64,000 nucleotides of DNA from Mesodorylaimus sp. YZB2_4 (taxonomy: Eukaryota; Nematoda; Enoplea; Dorylaimida; Dorylaimidae): NCBI GenBank assembly GCA_030248295.1, contig JASANH010000770.1, positions 930,001 through 994,000 on the forward strand. Reading direction: 5' to 3'. Positions 1-11,309 of this stretch are shown here, one piece after another. The position numbers and the translations under genes were made by a program. How positions within the stretch are numbered: the stretch's first letter is position 1; every line of letters begins with the position of its first letter. The notes under the pieces were generated by a model. That model searched no databases, had not been told where the DNA came from, and saw only the letters and a list, made by a program, of their open reading frames with translations.

Positions 1-468
1 TCAGTAAACATTGGCAGCCAGGTGAGAGGACCTTTTAATGTCTGCGTCGAAATCATAGTCACAAATCCCACCTACCAGGTTCCCACCTCCGCGCCAGTCA
101 CCGATTTTTCTATGACCTTGAAATTGATTGGAAAACTGAGATGAAACGGGGCCGACCACACTCTCACTTGGTCGTGATATCCTTTCGGAAAATAGACTAT
201 CCATCATACATGCCACGTTTCCTGTTCGAAAGGTTTTCCTAACCCCCTGTTTGCCTCTACTAATTTTCAAATTCACGCACTCGCCCGTTTCCGCCCTCTG
301 ACATTTCAAACTCGTTAATTTTCCTACCTTGCCCTTATAGGCGAATAATTTTCTTTTCTTTTTGTCTCTGTTAAACTCAGACATAAAATACAAAATATTT
401 TCACCCAGTGACCACATTTTACCCCAGCCGACGTTTAAATGGATATTCAGTCCGCAGAAGTATGTCAA
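1..468 (-). other. Unassigned open frame at the left edge
   Basis: An open frame of about 155 codons closes with TGA at the first three bases of the window. The upstream end has TTG rather than ATG, and the first internal Met is roughly 18 codons in. No domain, signal peptide or membrane segment is visible and I do not recognise it. It could be an exon of a gene outside the window, or chance. Confidence 0.2.
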
Positions 469-1120
469 TGTCTTTGCATAATGTAATAGATCATCAGATT
501 TGGAATGTCTTCATTGCCAATTTATAGTTCGTTTGCAAAATTTCCACCGCCTGACCGCTTTGATATGTTTGGCCAGACACTGCGGATAATGTGTTGACGG
601 GGTGGAGGCAGGGCAGTGGCGGCCATGCGGCCAAATATGGTTTGACTAAGTTGTTGCAAAGTGACGCGTGTGAATAAGGACTCGCGTTGACACGTTTATC
701 GCCTTAACGCATGACCGCATTGTCCGCTAGGGCTGATCCGTCAATTCGATAGGGACTGGGTTGGACAGCTGATGTTGTGCTGATGCCATAGTGCATGGTA
801 ACATTGGACGCAGTCTTGTTCTTGATCCCCCGCTATGCATGCAATTTCGTGAATGTTTGTGGCTTCTGCGAGGACTTACTGCGGGTGTTCCTGGGAGCGC
901 AAATACTGTGTCTTCTGTATTTGGAGTGGTCTTGATCGAGGCTGGAAAAATGCTGAAATTCACTAAAACTAGCGAAAAGAAAGGTACGACTGCTGTGGAG
1001 GGCTTCTTATCTTGGGAACCATTGCATTTTTGTCAGTCTAAAAAGTTTTTTTCAACACCTTTAAAATACTTTTTAGTCATCATCTGCCCAAACATGGAAA
1101 AATCAATAATGTTTTTCTAG
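469..1120. other. Upstream region of the PALS1-like gene, no clear gene
   Basis: I see no supported gene. Overlapping open frames on both strands at 727-1120 lack codon or domain support. A pyrimidine-rich tract and AG at 1119-1120 form a plausible splice acceptor just before the first recognisable exon of the polarity scaffold, so a 5' UTR exon or an extra N-terminal exon may lie here. Confidence 0.4.
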
Positions 1121-1176
1121 GCGTTTCCTCCAGTCGACCGCACAACGTAGTTGCACCACCACAAATCGCTGATGTA

Positions 1177-4100
1177 ATGGTCAATGGAAACTTGAAAATT
1201 CCGGTCATACCTCTACGTCCAAACATCGGCTCCATCCCACCACCGGCTAATCCTAAGCCAACGACAATGTTCCATCAAACAAACACCAATAATCAGTCCA
1301 ACATTCAATCAGCTACGCGGATGCATGATGGAAGCAACGGCAATTTCGTTGCGGTCGCAAACATAACAATGGAAGAAAGCAGCTTTGATGGGCCGAATCT
1401 CAAGAAAGCCCTGAAACCACCTCCACTACCACCGAAAGGTAATTATAGGGCAGCGAATAGTGATCGCCAGAACATTTCGAAACACAGCCAACAAAACCGA
1501 CATAGTATGGGAGAGCGTAATATGGAAGAAAGATTGAAGAAATACGAGCAAGAATGGAGAAGAGAACATCAAAGACAATCCAGGGAAGAAGAATTTCTCA
1601 GGTAAATTAATGTATCTGATTGATAGTGGGATCAATCGCTTCACACGGTAGGCTTGCCATGAAAAAATTCACCTTTGGTTGGGGTCCAAACTAACACATG
1701 CTGATGCCCAATCCCCGGTCTTTGATCTCGCTACATCAGGGTTCTGCGCATGAGGAGCAAACCTCTGATTGTGAGCGATATCCCAGTGACGCAGACCCAC
1801 TTACGTCATATAGCAGGAACCCACACAGACACTACTGCCCTGTACAATAGACTTTATCCTGCAGATCGTCAATCATAGACTCGAAGATGTTAGCAGCACT
1901 TGAAAGAACAACTCTGTCTGGCAACGGTCACACGAACGGTGCCTACCTGACGGACAAGGATGATGAAGATACTTACAGCAAAATGCCCGATTTGACCAAA
2001 GATATTTCTGAGAGACGTTTGTACAGACCGAGGGCTCGATCGTCAGCAACACCAAGCAGCGTATTTACAAGGCGGTCGAATTCTTTGGGACCCTTGAGTA
2101 CGGCAGAATTGGCAAATGTGGTGAGTGAGTTTTTCAGTGTTTTCAGGTCGCTTTAAGCAGCATAAAAATGTCTGGTTGGGTGCAGTATCTATTGCGCTGT
2201 AGATACTTAAAAACTGTGTCTACCAGGGCTGTTGTTAGGTCAAATAGGTCGAAGCGAAAGCTTCCTGAGAGGTACTGTGTATTGGATGTCGGAATAGAAA
2301 TTTGTTGCTTCAGTTGCGCGGGAAGTCGTTTTGAAACTGCTTAAAATCACTCTGATCCTTTACCTATACTTTTGCTTGCCATCTGAACAGAGTGTTTTTT
2401 TGCTGAACGAGTGGTGTGGTACACGTTTTGTTGTTTTTTCGATTTTGATTTATCTGCTGCACAGTACATATCATTATGATAAGGTCAGTCTCAGACGACA
2501 ACCTATCTCATCGCCTTTTACAAAATTTTCATTGATTCCGCTCACTTTAGCAAAGCAAGCCCTAATAGCCTCCAGCCGATGTGGGGGCCATCACACATAA
2601 CAGCGTCCCTAGGTGCGTCTCCACACGCGGGCATCCTGGACCAGACACGCCTCCTACAACGACGGTGGCCTCTGACCGGTTCCGTCTTCTTCCGCAGGGC
2701 ACCTCGACAGTGCTGAGTGAGTCACCCACAGCTTGAAGAGCAAGGTCTGCGAGTGTTTACTGTTTACAAACCGAGCTCCGTCACAAGGAATCGAACCTGG
2801 GCAATCGCTACCAAGTAAGACGGGTGGATGCACCACAGCGGCCCCCCTTTCATGACGATGACGTCGGGCATATTTTTGGTGTTTGGCGCTGTGTTTCGGC
2901 TTTTGCACATTTTTGGATCCCAATAAGGATAATAAATAATTCTGATGGGCAAGAAAAAACAAGTCCTGAGCTAATTTAAAATAGGGTATACATGAAACAG
3001 AGCAGCATTGAGCTACTAGCGGCCGCGGTGATGCAGCAGTTTGGCATTCGTGTCTCCGTATAGTTTGGGAGGGAGTGGCTGGACTCGTCCCGGGTTCAAT
3101 CCGCAGTGAGGAGGTCGGTTTGGGGACTGAAACCCCGCTGACCTTGCGCGCAAGGCTGTGGGTGACTGACTACCTGGTACCGTCGAGATGCTCGCCAAGC
3201 GAGCAGACAGTCTCACACCGACAGGGCTCACAGCCCACCCGCTATCGTCCGAGGAAGTTGGTGTCCAGTCCAGTCCACGCACAGCCCTGCTTAGAAGGTT
3301 TGACCTCTGGCCCAAAAAACTTTTTTCAATCGGAATTTGCACCGACCAGGCCCTCTGGCTCCACAAGGTGATCAAACTATTATTGCAGTAGGTTTTGGAC
3401 CGGTATTCGCGAAAATTGGACCACTGACTCTGACTGGTCAAACAAGGGAAATTTCCTCTGCATGTTTCAAGTCAGTCAGATTTGCTCTATCAGAAGACAC
3501 ATTCAAAAGACTTAGTTACAGTACCTTGTTGCCCAGCCCCCAGAATTGCTGACAGTGAGCTAAGATCTTCTATTATAACATATTTGACAAAAATTCTACA
3601 CACATAACCAATTTTTCTAGTTAATCAACACTCATCAAAATAAAAGATCCGATATTTGCTCAGAATTGAAAAGTATATTGGGCAAACCACAATTTAAAGC
3701 TGTGATGGAAGCTCATGATGATATTAGTAAGCTCATTATTAAACTTTAAAAAAATTGAGGTCAAAAATTATTTTTTGCGGTGTAGTTACATGCAATAGAA
3801 AGCAGAGCAGTCCTGATGGGACTGAAGACGATTCCGGCGTGTGGCAATGGGGGAGCATAGAAACCCCCCTGGATGACGCATCTGGTAACCTGAGAATTGT
3901 AAAATTATACAAGCATGGAGACAATCCTCTGGTGAGCTTGGCTATCCAGTTTTGCCAGTCATCTCCGAGGACTGATATGCTTTACAGGGCGCCACAGTCG
4001 TCCAAGAAGGCAAAAGAATTGCAATTGGACGAATAATTAAAGGCGGAGTTGCTGAAAAATCAGGTCTTATCAAAGAAGGAGATGAATTAGTCGAAGTGAA

Positions 4101-7087
4101 TGGAATCGATTTAAGAAACAAATCAGTTCACGAAGTTTGCGATCTTCTTGTAAGTGACGGCGCTGTTTTCCAGAAAATTGGTTTTTGCAATCCTTGTTTT
4201 GAATTTTAAATTTTTTTCATTTTGATGTCTCTATTAATTGCTTTTTACCCCAGACCTGCCTACCACAGTTTGAAAAACCATTTGTGCGATAAGTGAAGGA
4301 TATATATATGATAAGAACGTACAGCTTGAGTGGTCAGCGGGTGAGAAATAGCAGTGGGCGCGGCTAACAGCAGACTGACCAATCACCGTGCAGCATAATT
4401 TTCACTTTGTAGGCAAATATGCGCGGGGAGCTTGTATTCGTTACTGCACCAAAAACATCGATGGATTCACCATGCATTAAGCATCAACCAGTTGTGGTAA
4501 GATTTTGCGGTAGAGTGGTCATACCTTATGAGAAAATGCGGTTTTCAGAAGCATCTTCGAGCTTTATTCGACTACGATCCAGACGAAGACTATTATCTGC
4601 CGTGTAGGGAGCTGGGTCTCTCCTTCCGAAAAGGTGATATTCTACATGTTATGTCAATGACCGATGCAAATTGGTGGCAAGCGCACAGGGACGGCGAAGA
4701 AAACAATCTTTTAGCTGGTCTCATACCATCGACCAATTTCCAAATACAGTACGACATCATTCTAATCTTTTAAAAATTCTTTTCGAAAAATGGTTTATAA
4801 CCCTTCAGCTATTGCAGGAGAGAATGCTGCAGATTGGAGAAAAGATCAGCGACTGATAGAAAAAGTCAACGAAATTTGAGCGCCGAACGAGGTCGAGCCA
4901 GTGGATTCTGGTGCGCGAGGCGACGGAAAGAAAAGAAACGATCTACTAGCGTCTTTGTTTCGGATGGACGAAAAATTGCTAGTATTTCACTCACCAGCGA
5001 TGGGTCGTCGATGACAAGTAAAAAGTCTGCTAGTGAGCCTCTGGATGTGCTAACTTACGAAGAAGTCACTCTACACTTGTCGAACACTGGTCGTAAAAGG
5101 CCGATCGTCCTTGTCGCACCGGCGTGTGTTGGACATCGACATCTGCTGCAGAAATTGATGGAAATGAAAACTGAGACATTTTCTAAAGTTGTATATCGTA
5201 AGGAACTAATTTCCTATTTGGTTTTTTGTAAACTTTTTTAATCTGTTTTGTTCTTGTTTAGACACAAGCCGCCCAAAAACAGTAAACGAACAAGATGGAG
5301 CGAGATACTATTTCTTAACTCGGCAACAATTCTTGGATTATGTCAACAAAAAAAAGTTTGTCGAATGGGGTGAATACGAGAAGCATTTATATGGAACGAC
5401 GTTCGATTCGATTCGACGAGTTATTGATCAAGGGAAAACATGTATTTTGACATTAAAGCCTCAAGTACGTAAGAAACAAGTTTTTTATCCATCTTCTGCG
5501 AATAATTTGAAAAGCGTTTATCTCTGGAAGTTCTATGGGCACAAGATTGTTGTGTCCTACACTTGACCCTCATGTACTTACCTACGACACATAGTTAACA
5601 CTCATGTGACACGGGTTCGGGCTGATCTTACAAGCGAGCGGTCCGAGGTCTTCAATCTCCCAAGCCTAGTAGAAAAGCTTATTCCTGCAGAGTATCGATC
5701 ACTAAGAACCCGATTTCTACAGGCGTGTATGCCGCGCCTCCCAAGGGCGCCTGCAACTGCTCTAGGTGTGACCAGCAAACTCAGGCGGCGGGAGATAGTC
5801 GAGACTGAAGTCTCTAGGCAAAACACTCCGGTAGGAGGAAGGCAAGTCTCGCGACTATACCTGCCCTAGAAACATCAGCCGAAGAGGTTGACGTCCCAGC
5901 CAGGGGAGCGTATCGATTACTCCCAACCGCCAGGGATGCTGGTTACATGTGCAATGATACTATCCTGGCTGCGGGTCAAATGCACCTGAAGGTCCTAAGA
6001 TATCTACGCTGGCGAACAGTTCCGCTGTCGATGGCGCAGTAAAGACCAAAGTCAACACCAGATGTGGCCGGCGGAAGGCGGCGGGATAGAAACTCCAACT
6101 GGAGCAGGCAAGTCTTGCGACTATACCTACGGCTGAAACATCAACCCGAGGGGCTGGCGGTTCCCAGCCAGGGGAGAGTATCGATTACTCTCTCCCACTC
6201 GCCATTGCCTGGCCGTTAGGGGCCCTCATGCCTGGCAGGCCATGGCGAGTGGGAGAGAGTAATCGATACTCTCCCCTGGCTGGGAAACGCCAGCCCCTCG
6301 GGTTGATGTTTCAGCCGTACGTATAGTCGCAAGACTTGCCTGCTCCAGTCGGAGTTTTTGTCCCGCCTCCCTCCTACGCCTACCAGGACTGGTTACAGGG
6401 GTTACACCAGCCAGACTCATTCCCACTGACAGTGAGCCGAGAAATCGTGGTCAGGAGAAGAGCAGAGCCGCTGAGATTGCGTCACGCTGAGCCAATCAGG
6501 AAATGACCCAAAAACTCTACAGTATGATCTTTGCGGGCTACGCTGCTGGGCTCAGTAGCGTACTACTACAGGACAATGCAGCTCCAGTTTCTAAGAATTT
6601 ACAAACGTTTTCCCTTTAATTATGCAGCAAGGGATGCAAATGCTCAAATGAGGCACATTTCGGAATTTCGAAGTAGGCAACGCTCAGAAGGTCAGATTGA
6701 AATCTGTTCCAGAATAACAGCTATCGCCCCCTCAGCTTCCAAATCAGCCTTTGTTGTTTGACCTGCAAGGTTTCTTTTCAGAGTTTAAAATCCATAAGAA
6801 ATGGTGATATCAGACCATTCATTGTATACATCGCCCCACCGCCATTCGAATGTCTGAAAGCCAATGCTCAACGGGATGCTGCTCGCTCAGGTAAACCATG
6901 CCCAAAGGATGATCAAATTCGGAACATTATCAATGAAGCGGCGAGTATAGAAGATAAATATGGTCATCTGTTTGACAAATCGCTGGTTACTTACGATTTG
7001 GAAGAATGTGCTCAAGAATTACTCAGAGATATACATCGGCTTGAAAATGAACCACAGTGGGTGCCAGCCAGTTGGTTGCAACAATAG
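1177..7087 (+). CDS. PALS1: PALS1/Stardust-type MAGUK scaffold (MPP5 family), 10 exons
   Basis: This is a membrane-associated guanylate kinase of the Crumbs polarity complex. Inferred exons are 1121-1601, 1865-2120, 3621-3726, 3786-3931, 3988-4149, 4413-4496, 4549-4748, 4818-5197, 5262-5464 and 6782-7087. All phases join, giving about 755 aa from the ATG at 1177. The frame is open upstream to the acceptor at 1120, so the start is not certain. Domains in order are a basic/Glu-rich coiled N-terminus, an L27-like helix pair ([20 protein letters not shown]), a PDZ domain with the loop NPLGATV, an SH3 domain ([20 protein letters not shown]), a HOOK region ([12 protein letters not shown]) and a guanylate-kinase domain ending [12 protein letters not shown]. 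The GK P-loop is degenerate (APACVGHRH), as expected for a protein-binding GK. The order and the C-terminus match PALS1 specifically. An AATAAA at 7545-7550 may be the poly(A) signal. The N-terminal L27 repeat was not found. Confidence 0.9.
2585..2860 (-). repeat. tRNA-derived SINE (family A) in PALS1 intron
   Basis: On the minus strand a Pol III B-box-like GGTTCGATTCC lies near 2790. The body matches the copies at 3015-3330 and 28870-29240, for example the block around GGAGGCG...GGGACGC. It lies in the 1.5 kb intron 2121-3620, in inverted orientation to the next copy. Confidence 0.6.
3015..3330 (+). repeat. tRNA-derived SINE (family A), inverted partner
   Basis: The head carries a B-box-like GGGTTCAATCC near 3092. 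The 3' part (TTAGAAGGTTTGACCTCTGG) is the complement of the start of the copy at 28870. With the copy at 2585 it could fold the intron transcript into a hairpin. Confidence 0.6.
5800..6425. repeat. Clustered copies of palindromic repeat R1 in the last PALS1 intron
   Basis: Three copies of one family are present: a diverged copy at about 5800-5975 (+), one at about 6060-6215 (+) and one at about 6235-6425 (-). The last two are near-perfect inverted repeats of about 130 bp around a short spacer at 6216-6234. Marker motifs are CCCAGCCAGGGGAGAGTATC and GGCTGAAACATCAACCCGAG. Other copies are at 22862-22990 and 45433-47595. No coding capacity is seen, so the family is probably a non-autonomous element. 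Confidence 0.75.
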
Positions 7088-7621
7088 CAGTGTATTCTAG
7101 TTTGTCACTTCATGTCATATTCCTGTTCAGTTTTTCACATTCATCCATAATATGTGTTTAATGTCGAACAAACCTTCAACCCAGAAAGCATATTCCAGCT
7201 GTAAAAAACTTACAACTTGCTCGCATGTTGCGTAGCATACTCTCCAGGCAGGTCTCCTTTTTAGAAGACCCTAAATGAAGTCTCGCTCAGGTCACACATT
7301 TTAATTTCGCGCCATACGCACTGAACATGTCGTACCTGAGTCTAACCCGCCGGGCTGTGCGCCGCCGCCGCAATAAAACGCAGCGCGTGATTCACTGCCG
7401 TATTCCGCTTCTGGAAAAATTCTCCGGTTCGGCGGGTTATAATTGAAGCAATAGAAATCCAGCCAAGGTTATTCTATCGTGTCTAAAAACGTCTAAATCT
7501 TTTAAGGTAAAGTTACGAAAAGAATTCTCTTTTTTTTACTTTAAATAAAGTCTCACACTTTTTCTGTTCTAACATATTGTTCCGTCTGCGTGTTTCAGAA
7601 AGTGGGCTACTGGTTTGCGGC

Positions 7622-10600
7622 ATGGCATACATCGGGAACGAGGAAGTGGTCGCGTCTGGCACTGCTCACGTCGTCTCGCGTAACAGCGGGGGTAAGAATA
7701 CCATATGCGTTTTTGAAGACTCAGTGCGGAGAAACAGACGACGAACTTGTACAAGGTGTGGGCTAGGATAATAAATGGCAGAAGTAAATCTGAAAAGGCG
7801 GAGAACATAGTAGATACTTTTGGTCGGTTTTTGCGCAAGGTCAATAATCTCCGCAAGTGTTTCTGCATTTGCTTCGCTTTTAACAGCTTGTTTCAGCTTA
7901 TGCATGTACATATGGGTTTGTCGTCGGACCTTGTAGGCATTAGATGGAGCGCTTTCGTAAAAGCAATTATAGAGGTGCAGTCTCTAACTTATGCAAGAAT
8001 TCTTAGAACTCTAATTTGTTTTCCGCGTTTTCCTTGCTCACGAAAGTGGGTCGTGTTGTGCTAAGTGGGCATTTTTCTCTTCAGAAAATGCTGCAGAGCT
8101 GGATCAACTACGTATAAAATGGACGGATAGCAGCATAGTGAGATTATGCAATGCTATCAAACAATTTCCACACATGTACGATCCTGATCATCCTCAACAC
8201 AAGGATCGTCCATTGAAGAAACGGACTTGGGTTGCCATCGCCAAGGCGACTGGTATCGTGAACGATCCTAGGCGTATTCTCGCCTTCGGTAAGCTATTAT
8301 AAGCATCAGCATCAGCGATTGGTGATGAGTTATATGAGGACTTGAGATGCACCCACTCTGGTTTTCGAATTCAGGGAATAGAACAAGGGAGGGTTTCTTG
8401 GAAAAACTGAGAAAAAGCCGAAAATTTGTAATACATCTTGGTCTGTATTGCTGGCTATTGTGGCTGCTGGCTCGTGTAGAAGATTCATTGCCAAACAAAT
8501 CTCCACGAGAAACCTAGCAATACCTCTGATGATAGGTCTTTGCGATAGGAGTCATATTGACATACTTCTGTGGCGGCTGCTGCTGGTATTATGATTTCCA
8601 GACAGTTCAAATCAGTAATTCAAATTCGCTGTGCTTTATGTTCCCATAAAGTATTGTGTATGGTGCAGTGTAATGAACACTCCCTCAAATTGGTGTAAAG
8701 TCGCACTTCAAGCGTTAAAGGAATCAAACTAGTTTAGGTAGGGCGTGACTCTGGTTACGGCATGCCTGCTGGTATTATACTTTGAAGGCGAGTTGTAAGA
8801 TCATCGATCGTGGCCCTGGATTGGTAGATCTATCGATTTGGCTGGACAGTGCCAAATCTTTCTTCTAGCTCAATCCAGTCCAAAGTTATTTTCATACTAC
8901 GAAATCATTGTGATTTACTTTTTAGCTCGAGAATGCGAGAGAAAATTCAAGAACTTACGAGACGAAATGATTAAAACGTTGAAAAGAACACGGACGAGAA
9001 AAACGGATCGTCCTTACAAGCATGCAGATATTTTGGGGTTCCTCAGATTAGATCGGATTTTAGAGCTTGAGTAAGTCATGTGCTTCAATGTGTCTTCCTT
9101 TCAATGTTTCAATGATCTCGTTATTGCATCGTTTCAGACAGCCTTATTATGAAGGTGACACCAACGAAGCGATGGATCATGATTACCACGACGATACTGT
9201 CCTGGACACGGAAGCGATTGAATCTGCTTATGCAGCTGCTCAAGTGGCCAGTGAGCAAGTGCCAGCTTATGAAACGAATACCCGTATGATGCGCTATGAG
9301 GAGTCCCCACCCCGAGCGTCGATCAGATCGAGCTATTCATTATCAAAACGGAATGAATCATCAGTGAATAGTGTTCTGAACCATCACTCAAGGCCTTCTC
9401 TGTACGCGTCTGCAGCTGAAACACGACACCAGAATCATTTTGCAAATTATCCGACGCAAGGAAGAAGCGGAGCTGTTGCATCTCGGTCTGACGTGGGCTC
9501 AACTGACGAGCTGGACGACTTTTGTAAGTTCTCAGTGTGCTACTTATTCCCCAAATTTCTCTGATCATATGGTGTGTGCGATTGGTGATGGGTTATATGA
9601 GGACTAGAGATGCTCATACTTTGGTTTTCTAATTCATGGAACAGAACAAGGTATGGTTTCTTGAAAAAACTGAGAAAAAGCCGAAATTCTGTAATTCCCT
9701 TAATTCCACTATACCCATCAACACCAAGAGCTTTTGATCATGCTTGAATTTGAATGTGCTTTGCTTTTTATTTAGCTCTCAGTAATCAGGAAACAAGGTT
9801 ATGATAATAAGTCAAAGAACCAATGCGTTGCTTTCTATTCTCACAATCAGTCAAACACTTCTAAGAAGGGCATTCAAGTCAAGGAAATACTGAAGGATGC
9901 CCTTCTTAGAAGTGTTTGATTGTGAGAATAGAAAGCAACGCATTGGTTTTCACATTCAGTCAAACACTTCTTGAAGGAAAATGCGTAAAAGGCGCATTAT
10001 AAATCAGCAATTTCTAAAAGTTTCGCCTCCGACAGGGCGGCCCGCACCTTTTGCTGTAAGTAGTCTTTGGCAGTGAAAACAATACTCTGAAAAATGCGAA
10101 ATCATCCTAGCGACACAGCTCATAATCTCAACCAATGCAATGTTTTCATTGGACTGCCTGCTTGCCCGCATATAGTCATGTACGTAGTCGTAGTCGCAGA
10201 CTCAAGGTCAACTTTACACTGTCTTGATGCTGATTGATCTTATCATCCAACCACACACTTGACACCGCTTCTGCTACTTTCCTCTACCCCGTGCTATCTG
10301 ACCTTGGTCAAAAACTGGCTTAGGGTGTCTTTGAATCCCTACCTATTTTAATCAGAATCTGGACCCCAGTGCTTTAATTGTGCCGGTGCTTGAAAAGGGG
10401 CTCAGGCGCATACGTACATAGTATTAGCACCTTTACGTATCAAAATTTAAGTAGGTTTAGGGGGAGCTGCTGTGACTGTCACGCCTGTCAAATGTTACAC
10501 AGCCAGGGGAAGGGTTTAACCATCATATTCAACACTGACTTACACTGGTGTACATTTTTTATTCATAATTTTAGCTAACATTATGATCAAACGTCTCAGG

Positions 10601-10720
10601 CGCCTTCCAAACGAATGCTGGGGGTATGCGATGAGTCGGTTGATGGACACTCTCTCTAGCGTCGAAGAAACTTCGAAACGAGGTGCCGTCGTATCGGCCT
10701 ATTGTCAGACGGATGATTAG
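7622..10720 (+). CDS. MADF-BESS domain DNA-binding protein, 5 exons
   Basis: Exons are 7622-7691, 8085-8288, 8926-9070, 9138-9523 and 10575-10720. Phases agree at every junction and give 316 aa. Residues about 30-135 form a MADF (Myb/SANT-like) domain: an acidic start (LDQLRIKWTDSSIVRLCNAI), a Trp in KKRTWVAIAKATGI and the closing FKNLRDEMIKTLKR. A Ser-, His- and Arg-rich linker follows. The last exon reads like a BESS motif (FSNIMIKRLRRLP...YAMSRLMDTLSSVEE). MADF-BESS proteins are usually sequence-specific nuclear regulators; the target here is unknown. A pyrimidine tract and AG just upstream of the ATG suggest a 5' UTR intron. The MADF call is firm and the BESS call is moderate. Confidence 0.82.
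8310..8430 (+). repeat. Intronic direct repeat, copy 1
   Basis: About 120 bp starting GCGATTGGTGATGAGTTATA recurs at 9577-9692 with roughly 80-85% identity by eye. Both copies lie in introns of the MADF-BESS gene, so a local duplication or a dispersed repeat is likely. Confidence 0.6.
9577..9692 (+). repeat. Intronic direct repeat, copy 2
   Basis: Second copy of the repeat at 8310-8430, in the intron between exons 4 and 5 of the MADF-BESS gene. Both copies keep the block AAACTGAGAAAAAGCCGAAA. Confidence 0.6.
9821..9946. repeat. Hairpin repeat (MITE or fold-back remnant)
   Basis: Arms of about 50 bp (9821-9871 and 9894-9946) are near-perfect reverse complements, containing AATGCGTTGCTTTCTATTC, around a loop of about 22 bp. 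A further partial copy of the arm (CAGTCAAACACTTCT) follows directly. It lies in the last intron of the MADF-BESS gene. Confidence 0.7.
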
Positions 10721-11309
10721 AATACAAGCATGGTTTTTGTTGGGTTATGCCTTCTGTATTGTGCTCTGTAAAAGCATTACTGTGCTGATCTTCTGATCTT
10801 TAATATGTAGGGCCCCAAGCGTAGATTTGAATTCAAAACTTTCTTGGGCCAAGAATTAAAATTTTGAGCGGATAATGTTGATAGGTAAATAGTGCTAATG
10901 GACTTGCGCTCAGAAAAAGCCGCTGATAAACCACTTGTAAAATGTAAGTTGAACTTCGTGAAATAAGTTGAATTCGAGCAATGTGTCGCGCACCTGAAAC
11001 AGTAAATTTGTGAGTGTCATGTCATAGGACAAGGAGGACACGAAACAGGATAGCGTTGTAAATAACGCTTGAACGTTTCGGCATGGTAGGGCTACGTCAG
11101 CACACAAGCAGCCCCTAGCATGCAGTAAGGCAAAATGTGAAGAAACGCGGTACTGCCTCGGCATGTCACAGATCGTAGCAAAATGGATCGACGTCGCAGA
11201 TTGTGGTTCCAGGGTGCACGATTGAATCTTGAAGAGCGGGGTAAGTGATCGAAGCACACCAGATGTGATGTTGTTCACATAGGCGACGGTTCTCGAGATC
11301 GAAGCGCGT
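10721..11309. other. Intergenic region
   Basis: No gene is supported. A minus-strand open frame at 10910-11278 has no recognisable domain and lies just beyond the 3' end of the LINE copy, so I treat it as chance. Confidence 0.4.

Noticed and set aside
5606-5869. Plus- and minus-strand open frames in the last PALS1 intron
   Set aside because: They run into the R1 repeat, have no domain, and lie between exons that splice in phase.
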